Assembly: GCF_011388215.1 (NCBI RefSeq)
Contig: NZ_CP049989.1
Location: forward strand, 1,736,001-1,800,000
Direction: 5' to 3'
Source: Hydrogenophaga crocea
Lineage (GTDB): Bacteria; Pseudomonadota; Gammaproteobacteria; Burkholderiales; Burkholderiaceae_C
DNA length: 64,000 bases
Position 1 is the first letter of the stretch, and every line of letters begins with the position of its first letter. The notes below the pieces were generated by a model. It saw nothing but the letters and a program-made list of their open reading frames with translations, had not been told where the DNA came from and did no database searches. Shown here piece by piece: positions 1 to 8,315 of this stretch. The translations under genes and the position numbers were made by a program.

Positions 1-2108
1 TCCACACGGCTGTAGTCGGCGCGGCGGTTGTGATAGACCACGAGGCCGTAGAGCGTGGCACGCTCCAGCGCCGAGACGCGCGCGGCCTTCTTTTCCCAGT
101 GGGGATCGAGCAGCTGCTTCTTGAGCAGGTGCGCGCCCACACGTTCGAGCCAGCCAGGCTCGATGGCCGCGATGCCGCGGCCGAACAGGCGCGCGGTTTC
201 CACCAGCTCGGCGCAGACGATCCAGCGCCCCGGCTTCTTGCTCAGGTGGGCGCCCGGGTGGCGGTGGAACTTGATGCCGCGCGCGCCCAGGTACCAGTCT
301 TCGGTGTCGCTCTTGCAGCCGATGTTGCCGAGCAGGCCCGCGAGCATGGCGCAGTGCAGCTGCTCGTAGCTGGCGGGCGCGGTGTTGAGCCGCCAGCCCT
401 GCTCGCTCACCACGGTGTGCAGCTGGTTGTGCGTGTCGCGCCATTCGCGCACGCGACGCACGTTGATGAAGTTTTCCCGCAGCAGGTTCTCGTACTGGCG
501 GTGGCTGAGCTTGTGGTCGGTGCCGTGGCCGCCCTTGCTGTCTTCGAGCCACTTCCAGAGCTTGAGCGTGCCGACGAACTCGCTCTTGTCGTCGTCGAAC
601 TTGGCATGCGCCTGGTCGGCCTGGGCCTGCTTGTCGATCGGGCGGTCGCGCACGTCCTGCGCGCTGAGCGCGGCGGCGATCACCAGCACCTCGTCGAGCG
701 CGCCCGCGTCGCGCGCGGCCAGGATCATGCGGCCCACGCGCGGGTCGAGCGGCAGGCGCGACAAGGCCTGGCCGATGTCGGTGAGTTCGTTGGCCTCATC
801 GACCGCGCCAAGTTCGGCGAGCAGCTGGTAGCCGTCGGCGATGGCGCGGCGCTGCGGCGCGTCGACGAAGGCGAAGTCTTCCACCGCGCCCAGGTGCAGG
901 GCCTTCATGCGCAGGATCACGCCCGCGAGCGAGCTGCGCAGGATCTCGGGGTCGGTGAAGCGCGGGCGGCCGTTGAAGTCGGCCTCGTCGTAGAGGCGGA
1001 TGCAGATGCCGTCGGCCACGCGGCCGCAGCGGCCGGCGCGCTGGTTGGCCGCGGCCTGGCTGATGGGCTCGACCAGCAGCTGCTCGACCTTCTGGCGGAA
1101 GCTGTAGCGCTTCACGCGCGCGGTGCCGGCGTCGATCACGTAACGGATGCCGGGCACCGTGAGCGAGGTCTCGGCCACGTTGGTGGCGAGCACGATGCGG
1201 CGCTGGCCGTGCGGCTGGAAGATGCGGTCCTGCTCGGCCTGGCTCAGGCGCGCGAAGAGCGGCAGCACCTCGGCGTTGCGGTGCAGCGGCTGGTGCGCGA
1301 GGTGCTTGCGCAGGTGGTCGGCGGCCTCGCGGATCTCGCGTTCGCCGGGCAGGAAGACCAGGATGTCGCCGCCCTGCCCGCCGCGCCAGAGCTCGTCCAC
1401 GCCGTCGGCGATGGCGTTGTTCAGGTCGTACTCGCGGCTTTCCTCGAAGGGTCGCCAGCGCACCTCCACGGGATAGGTGCGGCCCGAGACCATGAGCACG
1501 GGCGCCTTGCCCCGGGCCGAGGCGAAGTACTCGGCGAAGCGGTCGGCGTCGATCGTGGCCGAGGTGACGATGAGCTTGAGGTCGGGCCGGCGCGGCAGCA
1601 GCTGGCGCAGGTAGCCCAGCAGGAAGTCGATGTTGAGGCTGCGCTCGTGGGCCTCGTCGATGATGATCGTGTCGTAGGCCTTGAGGTCCGGGTCGGTCTG
1701 CGTCTCGGCGAGCAGGATGCCGTCGGTCATGAGCTTGACGGACGCGTCGCGCGAGAGCCGGTCCTGGAAGCGCACCTTGTAGCCCACCACCTCGCCCAGC
1801 GGGGTCTGCAGCTCTTCGGCGATGCGCTTGGCCACCGAGCTCGCGGCGATGCGGCGCGGCTGGGTGTGGCCGATCAGACGGCCGCGTTCGCCCGGTTTCG
1901 CGTTGAGCTTGCCGCGCCCCATGGCGAGCGCGATCTTGGGCAGCTGCGTGGTCTTGCCCGAGCCGGTCTCGCCGCACACGATGACCACCTGGTGCTCGCG
2001 GATGGCGGCCTCGATCTCGTGCCGGCGCGCGGACACGGGCAGCGATTCGGGGAACTCGAGGCGGAGGGCGGCGGCGGACAAGGCGGGCAAGACAGGGACT
2101 TGGGACAC
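1..2108 (-). CDS. hrpA: ATP-dependent RNA helicase HrpA (partial, C-terminal part off the left edge)
   Basis: DEAH-box RNA helicase of the HrpA/PRP22 group, which unwinds structured RNA in the cytoplasm using NTP hydrolysis. About 703 N-terminal residues are present and family members run to about 1300, so the rest lies beyond position 1. In order one sees Walker A (GETGSGKTT), the DEAH box (IIIDEAHERSLN), the SAT motif (VTSATID) and the helicase C motif QRAGRCGR. The start is taken as GTG at 2106-2108. An in-frame TTG at 2115-2117 is also possible, being 6 nt from a GATAAT hexamer on this strand. The first in-frame ATG, near 1923, would remove Walker A and cannot be right. The gene is divergent from argA. 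Confidence 0.9.
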   Translation of the reverse strand, partial: MSQVPVLPALSAAALRLEFPESLPVSARRHEIEAAIREHQVVIVCGETGSGKTTQLPKIALAMGRGKLNAKPGERGRLIGHTQPRRIAASSVAKRIAEELQTPLGEVVGYKVRFQDRLSRDASVKLMTDGILLAETQTDPDLKAYDTIIIDEAHERSLNIDFLLGYLRQLLPRRPDLKLIVTSATIDADRFAEYFASARGKAPVLMVSGRTYPVEVRWRPFEESREYDLNNAIADGVDELWRGGQGGDILVFLPGEREIREAADHLRKHLAHQPLHRNAEVLPLFARLSQAEQDRIFQPHGQRRIVLATNVAETSLTVPGIRYVIDAGTARVKRYSFRQKVEQLLVEPISQAAANQRAGRCGRVADGICIRLYDEADFNGRPRFTDPEILRSSLAGVILRMKALHLGAVEDFAFVDAPQRRAIADGYQLLAELGAVDEANELTDIGQALSRLPLDPRVGRMILAARDAGALDEVLVIAAALSAQDVRDRPIDKQAQADQAHAKFDDDKSEFVGTLKLWKWLEDSKGGHGTDHKLSHRQYENLLRENFINVRRVREWRDTHNQLHTVVSEQGWRLNTAPASYEQLHCAMLAGLLGNIGCKSDTEDWYLGARGIKFHRHPGAHLSKKPGRWIVCAELVETARLFGRGIAAIEPGWLERVGAHLLKKQLLDPHWEKKAARVSALERATLYGLVVYHNRRADYSRV

Positions 2109-2166
2109 AATCGGCAACCCGCGATTATCCCGCTCACCCGGAACCCGACCTGCCCGCCCGCCTGCG

Positions 2167-3504
2167 ATGTCCAACGTCTTCAACTTCACCTTCGTCCCGT
2201 GGTTCCGTTCGGTCGCGCCCTACATCCACAAGCACCGCGGCAACACGCTGGTGGTGGGCATCGCGGGTGAAGCGATTGCGGCGGGCAAGCTGCAGAACCT
2301 CGTGCAGGACCTCGCGCTGATCCAGAGCATGGGCGTGAAGATCGTGCTGGTGCACGGCTTCCGGCCGCAAGTGAACGAGCAGTTGCGCCTGAAGAACCAC
2401 GAGGCGCGCTACTCGCACGGCATGCGCATCACCGACGAAGTGGCGCTCGATTGCGCGCAAGAGGCCGCGGGCCAGCTGCGCTACGAGATCGAGGCCGCGT
2501 TCAGCCAGGGCCTGCCCAACACGCCCATGGCCGGCGCCACGGTGCGCGTGATCTCGGGCAACTTCATCACCGCGCGCCCGGTGGGCCTGATCGACGGCGT
2601 GGACTTCATGCACTCGGGCCTGGTGCGAAAGGTCGACACCGACGGCATCCAGCGCACGCTCGACATGGGCGCCATGGTGCTGCTCTCGCCCTTCGGCTTC
2701 TCGCCCACGGGCGAGGCCTTCAACCTCACCATGGAAGACGTGGCGACCTCGGTGGCCGTGGCGCTGCAGGCCGACAAGCTGATGTTCCTCACCGAGATCC
2801 CGGGCATCCGCGTGGACGCGGCCGACCCCGACAGCGAGATCGACACCGAGCTGCCGCTGGCCGATGCCCAGCGCCTGCTGGCCGGCCTGCCCAAGGCCGA
2901 GCACCCCACCGACACCGCCTTCTACCTGCAGCACTGCATCCGCGCCTGCCAGGGCGGCGTGGAGCGCAGCCACATCCTGCCCTTCGCGGTCGACGGCGCG
3001 CTGCTGCTGGAGATCTACACCCACGACGGCATCGGCACCATGGTGGTCGACGAGAAGCTCGAGAGCGTGCGCGAAGCCACCATCGACGACGTGAGCGGCA
3101 TCGTGGCGCTGATCGAGCCCTACGAAAAAGACGGCACCCTGGTCAAGCGCGACCGCCACGAGATCGAGCGCGACGCGGGCTACTACACCATCATCGAACA
3201 CGACGGCGTGATCTTCGGCTGCGCCGCGCTCTACCCCTACCCCGAGGAACGCACGGGCGAGATGGCCGCGCTCACCGTGTCACCGCAATCGCAGAGCCAG
3301 GGCGACGGCGAACGGCTGCTCAAGCGCATCGAGGCGCGCGCCAAGGCCCAGGGCCTGCAGAGCATCTTCGTGCTCACCACGCGCACCATGCACTGGTTCG
3401 TCAAGCGCGGTTTCGTGCAGGTGGGGGCCGACTGGCTGCCCGAGGCGCGCAAGCGCAAGTACAACTGGGACCGGCGCAGCCAGGTCCTGATGAAAAAGCT
3501 CTGA
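2167..3504 (+). CDS. argA: amino-acid N-acetyltransferase (N-acetylglutamate synthase)
   Basis: Classical ArgA of 445 aa, the first enzyme of arginine biosynthesis, making N-acetylglutamate from glutamate and acetyl-CoA. The N-terminal two thirds is an amino-acid-kinase fold (VLVHGFRPQVNEQL near residue 60, then the arginine-binding region). The C-terminal 150 residues are a GNAT domain (LTVSPQSQSQGDGERLL resembles the acetyl-CoA loop). The ATG at 2167 gives the usual N-terminus FVPWFRSVAPYI; the open frame runs further upstream but has no family-like sequence there. The end is convergent with dsbB, 12 nt away. Arginine feedback inhibition is known for the family and not visible here. Confidence 0.95.
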   Translation: MSNVFNFTFVPWFRSVAPYIHKHRGNTLVVGIAGEAIAAGKLQNLVQDLALIQSMGVKIVLVHGFRPQVNEQLRLKNHEARYSHGMRITDEVALDCAQEAAGQLRYEIEAAFSQGLPNTPMAGATVRVISGNFITARPVGLIDGVDFMHSGLVRKVDTDGIQRTLDMGAMVLLSPFGFSPTGEAFNLTMEDVATSVAVALQADKLMFLTEIPGIRVDAADPDSEIDTELPLADAQRLLAGLPKAEHPTDTAFYLQHCIRACQGGVERSHILPFAVDGALLLEIYTHDGIGTMVVDEKLESVREATIDDVSGIVALIEPYEKDGTLVKRDRHEIERDAGYYTIIEHDGVIFGCAALYPYPEERTGEMAALTVSPQSQSQGDGERLLKRIEARAKAQGLQSIFVLTTRTMHWFVKRGFVQVGADWLPEARKRKYNWDRRSQVLMKKL

Positions 3505-3516
3505 GGCCGCGCGTGC

Positions 3517-4026
3517 TCAGCGCGCCGGGCGGGCCAACAAGAGGCCCAGCGCCAGCAGCGTGAAGGCCACGAACCACAGGAACGACCAGTTCGCGATCGT
3601 CAGGCCGAGAAAGGTCCAGTCGATCTTCGAGCAGTCGCCGCTGCCGCGGAAGATCATGGGGATCGCTCGGCCCAGCGGAAAAGCCTCGATCATCCCGAAG
3701 AAGTCGCGCCCGCACGAGAGGATCTCGGGCGGGTTCCACTGCAGCCAGCTCTGGCGCGCCGCGGTGAAGGCACCGAAGCCCGCGAACAGGCCCATGAGGC
3801 CCACGCCCACCTGGCGCGCGCCGCGCGACTTCAGGCTGGCGGCCAGCGCGGCCAGCACCGCCACCAGGATCAGCGCGTAGCGCTGCACGATGCACATGGG
3901 ACAGGGCTCGAGCCCCACCACGTGCTGCAGGACCATGCCGAAGGCCAGCAGGGCCACGCAGACCGCGGCCACCAGGGCCAGCACCTGACGGGGCCGCTGC
4001 GCGGGCCAGGCGAGCAAGGCGCTCAT
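3517..4026 (-). CDS. dsbB: disulfide bond formation protein B
   Basis: Inner-membrane quinone reductase that reoxidises periplasmic DsbA. It has 169 aa with four hydrophobic segments. Both redox pairs are present: Cys42-Pro-Met-Cys45 in the first periplasmic loop and Cys105/Cys132 in the second. The size fits the family (about 170 aa). The start codon lies 7 nt after the stop of the upstream fpr gene on the same strand, so the two are probably cotranscribed, although no functional link between them is established. Confidence 0.93.
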   Translation of the reverse strand: MSALLAWPAQRPRQVLALVAAVCVALLAFGMVLQHVVGLEPCPMCIVQRYALILVAVLAALAASLKSRGARQVGVGLMGLFAGFGAFTAARQSWLQWNPPEILSCGRDFFGMIEAFPLGRAIPMIFRGSGDCSKIDWTFLGLTIANWSFLWFVAFTLLALGLLLARPAR

Positions 4027-4033
4027 GGCGCGC

Positions 4034-4804
4034 TCAGCTCACGAACGCACGCTCGATGACGAAGTCACCCGGCGTGGTGGTATTGCCTTCCTTGAAGCCC
4101 AGCTTCTCGCACAAGGCCTTGAGGTCGCGCAGCATCTCGGGGCTGCCGCAGATCATCACGCGGTCTTCGGCGGGGTTGAGCGGGGGAATGCCCAGGTCCT
4201 TGGCGATCACGCCGTCGGCCAGCAGCTGCGGGATGCGGCCCTGGTGCATGAAGGGTTCGCGCGTGACCGTCGGGTAGTAGAGCAGCTTCTGTTTGACCAT
4301 GTCGCCGAGGAATTCGTCCTGCTTGAGCGTCTCTGTGATGAGCTCGCGGTAGGCGAGTTCCTTGACCTGGCGCACGCCGTGGATCAGCACCACCTGCTCG
4401 TAGCGCTCGTAGGTCTCGGGGTCGCGGATGATGCTCATGAACGGCGCCAGGCCCGTGCCCGTGCCCAGCAGGTACAGGCGCTTGGCGGGCAGCAGGTAGT
4501 CGATCAGCAGGGTGCCCGTGGGCTTCTTGCCCACGATCACGGTGTCGCCGGGCTGGATGTGCTGCAGCCGCGAGGTGAGCGGGCCGTCCTGCACCTTGAT
4601 GCTCAGGAATTCCAGGTGCTCGGCCCAGTTCGGGCTCACGATGCTGTAGGCGCGCAGCAGCGGCTTGCCGTCCACGCGCAGGCCGATCATGGTGAAGTGG
4701 CCGTTGGAAAAACGCAGCGAGGTGTCGCGCGTGGTGGTGAAGCTGAAGAGGCGGTCGGTCCAGTGGTGAACGCTCAGCACGCGCTCTTCGTTGAATGCAC
4801 TCAT
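4034..4804 (-). CDS. fpr: ferredoxin--NADP+ reductase (Fpr type)
   Basis: Plant-type-fold flavoprotein of 256 aa that moves electrons between NADPH and ferredoxin or flavodoxin. Visible motifs are the FAD-binding RAYSIVSP segment, the NADP-binding [19 protein letters not shown] segment and the C-terminal ICGSPEML, ending in FVIERAFVS. It belongs to the bacterial subclass with a short C-terminal tail. In proteobacteria these enzymes often serve redox-stress responses, and the divergent neighbour yggX fits that picture. A TACAAT hexamer on the minus strand (4844-4849), 39 nt before the start, is a candidate -10. It is not related to the other FNR of this window, at 13915. Confidence 0.93.
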   Translation of the reverse strand: MSAFNEERVLSVHHWTDRLFSFTTTRDTSLRFSNGHFTMIGLRVDGKPLLRAYSIVSPNWAEHLEFLSIKVQDGPLTSRLQHIQPGDTVIVGKKPTGTLLIDYLLPAKRLYLLGTGTGLAPFMSIIRDPETYERYEQVVLIHGVRQVKELAYRELITETLKQDEFLGDMVKQKLLYYPTVTREPFMHQGRIPQLLADGVIAKDLGIPPLNPAEDRVMICGSPEMLRDLKALCEKLGFKEGNTTTPGDFVIERAFVS

Positions 4805-5052
4805 GGTGGGAAACAGGTAGGCCCCGCGAGGGGCGACAGGGGTATTGTAAAAAGCGGCCCCGCCAGGGCCGCAGCGCCGACCCTCACGGGCTTGTGGCAG
4901 ATCAAAGCTTGCTACAGTGCAGGCCCTCGGACGATCGACCGCGACGCTCGGCGCGCATCTTGCCGCAGCCGGCCTCGAACACGAACGAATCGTTTATTCC
5001 ATCCGATATAACTCGGCCGCATAACGCGCCGGCCCACGACAAGGACACCCCG
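4805..5052. other. divergent intergenic region between fpr and yggX
   Basis: 248 bases without a gene. It holds a GC-rich hairpin (GCGGCCC / GGGCCGC, 4854-4872) close to the fpr side, a candidate fpr -10 (TACAAT on the minus strand, 4844-4849), and a candidate yggX -10 (TATAAC, 5007-5012). Neither has a convincing -35. No small open frame with coding character was found. Confidence 0.4.
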
Positions 5053-5328
5053 ATGGCACGAATGGTTCAATGCATCAAGCTGGGCAAGGAAGCCGAAGGC
5101 CTGGACTTTCCCCCCTACCCCGGCGAGCTGGGCAAGAAGATCTATGAAAGCGTGAGCAAGGAAGCCTGGGCCGCCTGGCTGCGCCACCAGACCATGCTGC
5201 TCAACGAGAACCGCCTGAACCTGGCCGACGCGCGTGCCCGCCAGTACCTGGCGCGGCAGATGGAAAAGCACTTCTTCGGCGAAGGCGCGGACGCGGCCGC
5301 CGGCTTCGTGCCGCCCACGGCGCCCTGA
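5053..5328 (+). CDS. yggX: oxidative damage protection / Fe(II)-trafficking protein YggX
   Basis: Small cytoplasmic protein of 91 aa with the YggX/COG2924 signature: [11 protein letters not shown] at the N-terminus, [16 protein letters not shown], and [15 protein letters not shown] in the middle. Family members protect Fe-S clusters from oxidative damage and are proposed to handle labile iron. The ATG at 5053 is fixed by the conserved N-terminus; the longer upstream frame is not conserved-looking. A strong hairpin terminator follows at 5349. It is divergent from fpr, which also belongs to redox and iron metabolism. Confidence 0.94.
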   Translation: MARMVQCIKLGKEAEGLDFPPYPGELGKKIYESVSKEAWAAWLRHQTMLLNENRLNLADARARQYLARQMEKHFFGEGADAAAGFVPPTAP

Positions 5329-5348
5329 GCGCCCGCCCCCAGCCTTGC

Positions 5349-5378
5349 AGGCCCGCCGCGAGCGGGCCTCTTGCTTTC
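5349..5378 (+). terminator. rho-independent terminator after yggX
   Basis: Perfect 8-bp stem AGGCCCGC / GCGGGCCT with the 5-nt loop CGCGA, followed by a T-rich tract (CTTGCTTT). It stands 20 nt after the yggX stop and just before the next gene. Confidence 0.75.
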
Positions 5379-5382
5379 TGAC

Positions 5383-6510
5383 ATGCAACACGATCCCCGC
5401 CACGCCTGTGTCGTGGGCGCCGGCCTGGCGGGTGCGGCCGTGGCCGCACACCTGGTGCGCCGCGGCTGGACCGTGCAGCTGCTGAGCGCGGGCGATCGCC
5501 CCGCCGACGGCGCCTCGGCCTTGCCCGTGGGCATGCTGAGCCCGCACGTGACACGCTCGCCCACGCCCCTGTCGCGCCTGACCGCGCTCGGTGTGCCGCG
5601 GATGCGCGCCGAGCTCGAACGCCTGCTGCCGCCGGGCCGCGGCTGGTGGCCCACCGAGGTCGACAACCACGGCCATGATCCCGGCCGCCACCCGGCCACC
5701 CTGGTGCGCCCGGGCGCGCTGGTGCAGGCCTGGGTCGACGAAGCCCGCGCGAGCGGCCGCCTTTCGCTGCGCCTGGGCGCGCGCCTGGCGCGGCTGGAAC
5801 GCGTGGACGGCGGCTGGCGCCTGTTCGATGCGGCGGGGGCCGAGCTCGCGCGCAGCGCCACCGTGGTGCTGGCCGCCGCGCTGGGCAGCCGCGCCCCCAC
5901 CGACGCCCTGGGCCTGGCGCTGCCGCTGCGACCGGTGCAGGGCCAGCTGAGCCTGGGCCCGCTGCAAGGGCCGGCGCTGGCCGAACGCCCGCAGCGCGAC
6001 GACGGCGTGTTCGTGCCCGATTTTCACGACCCCGGACTGCCCCCCCTGTGGCCCGAGCGCATCTGGGCCATTGGCTCGACCTTTCGCCGCGGCGCCACCG
6101 ACACCGCGCTCGACGCCGCCGCCCACCACGAGAACCTCGAGCGGCTGCGCCCGCTCTCGCCCGCCGCGGCCGAGGCCATGGCGGGCGATCTCGCCGCGGG
6201 CCGGCTGCTGGGCTGGGCCGGGGTGCGCTGCGCCTCGCTCGACCGGCTGCCGCTGATCGGCGCCGCGCCCGACACCGCGGCCTGGCCCGAACGCCCGCAG
6301 CGCTGGCCCGCGCTCGCGGCCCTGCCGCGCCTGGACGGCCTGCACCTGTGCTGCGCCTTCGGTTCGCGCGGCCTCTCGCTGGCCGCGTTCGCGGGGGAAT
6401 GGCTGGCTTCGGCCATCGACGGCGCACCGCTGCCGCTGGAGGCCGACCTGCGCGACGCGATCGACCCGGCACGCTTCGCCTGGCGCGCGGCCCGGCGCGG
6501 GCCCGGCTGA
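5383..6510 (+). CDS. mnmC: FAD-dependent oxidoreductase resembling the C-terminal domain of MnmC
   Basis: A 375-aa flavoprotein of the DAO fold. It opens with the Rossmann motif VVGAGLAGAAVAAHLVRRGW and has the MnmC-type segments ALPVGMLSPHVTRSP, RPVQGQLS and CCAFGSRGLSLA near the end. In E. coli MnmC this domain removes the carboxymethyl group from cmnm5s2U34 of tRNA, after which a fused N-terminal methyltransferase makes mnm5s2U. That methyltransferase is absent here, and none is encoded next door. The ATG at 5383 gives the shortest sensible leader before the FAD motif; a TTG at 5371 is the alternative. It follows the yggX terminator. Confidence 0.8.
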   Translation: MQHDPRHACVVGAGLAGAAVAAHLVRRGWTVQLLSAGDRPADGASALPVGMLSPHVTRSPTPLSRLTALGVPRMRAELERLLPPGRGWWPTEVDNHGHDPGRHPATLVRPGALVQAWVDEARASGRLSLRLGARLARLERVDGGWRLFDAAGAELARSATVVLAAALGSRAPTDALGLALPLRPVQGQLSLGPLQGPALAERPQRDDGVFVPDFHDPGLPPLWPERIWAIGSTFRRGATDTALDAAAHHENLERLRPLSPAAAEAMAGDLAAGRLLGWAGVRCASLDRLPLIGAAPDTAAWPERPQRWPALAALPRLDGLHLCCAFGSRGLSLAAFAGEWLASAIDGAPLPLEADLRDAIDPARFAWRAARRGPG

Positions 6511-6544
6511 GCGGCGGCGCGCCCGGCCTACAGCGGCCCGGGCT

Positions 6545-7333
6545 TCAGAGCATGTCCAGCCACTGCGACACCACCGGCGGCTGCAGCGGCCGCGGCAGCA
6601 CCGCCGACACGCCCAGGCGCCGGGTGTGCTGCTGCACGCGGCGGCGGCGCCACCAGCCGCCGCGCGGGCTGGCCAGCTCGGTGATGGCCAGCGTCATGGC
6701 CTGGGGGTAGCGCTCGCGAAAGAGCTGCATCAGGCCCCAGGCGTCGATGTGGTGGTCGTCGAGGTTGAACACCCCGCACAGGTAGTCGAACTGCGAAATG
6801 CACTCGGCCGCGCGTTCGGTGGTGCGCGCCTCGTCCACGAAGGGCACGGCCGCCAGCGACAGCCGGGTGCGCAGGTACAGGCCCTCTTCCTCGCCCACGC
6901 CCACCACCAGGGCGCGGCGCACCGCGCTCTGCGGGAAGTTGCCGACGTCGATGTCCAGCGGCGCGGGCTGGGTCACGTCCAGATCGAGCAGGCCCGAATC
7001 GCTCTGGGTGGCGGCGAAGACCGCGTCGAGATCGTGCAGCAGGTCGGCCCAGCTGATGGGGCGCTCCAGCACGCGCCAGGCGTGGTCGGGCGCGTCACTG
7101 CCCACCCAGATCAGGCGCTGGCTTTCGTGCGGCGCGCGGGCCGACGACAGCACCGCCTCGGCGCAGTCACCGTCCACCAGCAGCACCGGGGGCGGCTCGC
7201 CCGTGGGGCCGGTGCCGTTCCAGGGCGCATAGACCACCTCGCGCTCGCGCGACAAACGAAAAACGGTGTTCAGGGCGTGGCGCTCCACGTCCGTGAACCC
7301 GATCACCTGAACCAGCACACCAGCACCCAGCAT
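6545..7333 (-). CDS. conserved hypothetical protein with two degenerate receiver-like halves
   Basis: A 262-aa protein that I cannot assign to a named family. Each half resembles a response-regulator receiver domain. Residues about 1-115 run from a hydrophobic strand (VLVQVIGF) through VLLVDGD to LERPISWADLLHDL. Residues about 135-262 run from RALVVGVGEEEGLYLR through CGVFNLDDHH to VLPRPLQPPVV. In both halves the usual Lys-Pro is Arg-Pro, and the acidic phosphorylation site is unclear, so phosphorylation is doubtful. The start MLGAGVLVQV (7333) is preferred; an in-frame ATG at 7411 would add a basic tail. It is divergent from the sulfur operon, and any role in sulfur control would be a guess. 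Confidence 0.6.
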   Translation of the reverse strand: MLGAGVLVQVIGFTDVERHALNTVFRLSREREVVYAPWNGTGPTGEPPPVLLVDGDCAEAVLSSARAPHESQRLIWVGSDAPDHAWRVLERPISWADLLHDLDAVFAATQSDSGLLDLDVTQPAPLDIDVGNFPQSAVRRALVVGVGEEEGLYLRTRLSLAAVPFVDEARTTERAAECISQFDYLCGVFNLDDHHIDAWGLMQLFRERYPQAMTLAITELASPRGGWWRRRRVQQHTRRLGVSAVLPRPLQPPVVSQWLDML

Positions 7334-7428
7334 GGTCCGCGATGGTAGTGCCCCGCGGACCGGTTTCCCGGTGGTTCCGCGAACGGCCCGGGCCGCCGTG
7401 CGCTTGTTCACGCCCCGGTCCGGCCACC

Positions 7429-7484
7429 GGCTTATTCCAGCCAGCTATAGGCGCATGAGAAAAATGTAGTTCGCCGAATAAGCC
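7429..7484. promoter_or_regulatory. 9-bp inverted repeat in the control region of the sulfur operon
   Basis: GGCTTATTC (7429-7437) and its exact inverse GAATAAGCC (7476-7484) are separated by 38 nt in the only AT-rich stretch between the divergent genes at 7333 and 7506. A binding site for a dimeric regulator is likely. CysB, the LysR-type activator of sulfate assimilation, is the obvious candidate, but I have not matched it to a defined CysB consensus. Confidence 0.45.
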
Positions 7485-7492
7485 GTGCTGCC

Positions 7493-7498
7493 TACAGT
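7493..7498 (+). promoter_or_regulatory. candidate -10 (TACAGT) for the sulfur operon
   Basis: TACAGT ends 7 nt before the ATG at 7506 and no Shine-Dalgarno sequence intervenes. If it is used, the transcript would be leaderless or nearly so. No clear -35 is seen. Confidence 0.3.
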
Positions 7499-7505
7499 GC
7501 CGGCC

Positions 7506-8297
7506 ATGCCCGAGTACGCCATCGTCATCGCCGGATTCGCCGTGGGCCTCATCGTGGGGCTCACAGGGGTGGGCGGCGGCTCGCTCATGACGCCGATCCT
7601 GATCTTCTTCTTCGGCGTCAAGCCCTACCTGGCCGTGGGCACCGACCTGCTGTTCGCGGCCACCACCAAGGCCGGCGGCACCCTGAGCCTGGCGCGGCAA
7701 AAGCTCGTGCCCTGGCGCGTGGTGGCCTGGCTGTCGGCGGGCAGCCTGCCGGCCGCCGCGCTCACGCTCTACACCCTGCACCGCGTGGGGCCCGCGAGCG
7801 CACCGGTGCAAAAGGCCATGACGCTGACGCTGGGCGTGGCGCTGGTGCTCACCGCGCTGGCCATGTTCTACAAGGCCGCGCGCGGCCGCCAGCTGCCGCG
7901 CCAGTTGAACCACGCCGACCTCGACCAGGCCATGCGCGCGCGCCACCCCGCGCTGCCGGTGCTGTTCGGCGCGCTCATCGGCACCCTGGTCACGCTGACC
8001 TCGGTGGGCGCCGGCGCCATCGGCGTGTCGGTGCTGCTGCTGCTGTTTCCCCTGCTGCCGCTGCCGCGCATCGTGGCCGCCGACATCGCCTACGCCGTGC
8101 CGCTCACGCTGCTGGCCGGCCTGGGCCACGCCAGCCTGGGCTCGGTCGACTGGCACCTGCTGGGCCTGCTGCTGTGCGGCTCGCTGCCCGGCATCTGGCT
8201 GGGCACGCGCCTGGTGCACCGCACGCCCGAGCGGCTGGTGCGATCGGGCCTGTCCGTGCTGATCGGCTACGCCGGCCTCAAGCTGATCGCGATCTGA
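7506..8297 (+). CDS. TauE/SafE (TSUP) family anion permease, first gene of the sulfur operon
   Basis: Integral membrane protein of 263 aa with about eight hydrophobic helices. It carries the family's glycine-rich N-terminal repeat (GLIVGLTGVGGGSLMTPILIF) and its second copy (GALIGTLVTLTSVGAGAIGVSVL). TSUP proteins export or import sulfite, sulfoacetate and related anions. The position 18 nt before cysI suggests relief of sulfite build-up or sulfur-anion uptake. The ATG at 7506 begins the first helix; an in-frame start at 7485 adds only seven residues and overlaps the putative -10. Confidence 0.85.
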   Translation: MPEYAIVIAGFAVGLIVGLTGVGGGSLMTPILIFFFGVKPYLAVGTDLLFAATTKAGGTLSLARQKLVPWRVVAWLSAGSLPAAALTLYTLHRVGPASAPVQKAMTLTLGVALVLTALAMFYKAARGRQLPRQLNHADLDQAMRARHPALPVLFGALIGTLVTLTSVGAGAIGVSVLLLLFPLLPLPRIVAADIAYAVPLTLLAGLGHASLGSVDWHLLGLLLCGSLPGIWLGTRLVHRTPERLVRSGLSVLIGYAGLKLIAI

Positions 8298-8315
8298 TTT
8301 CCCCCACGCTCCGCC

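Noticed and set aside
30..2270. Long plus-strand open frame of 746 codons opposite hrpA
   Set aside because: GC-rich antisense shadow; its translation is low in complexity and the opposite strand carries all helicase motifs.
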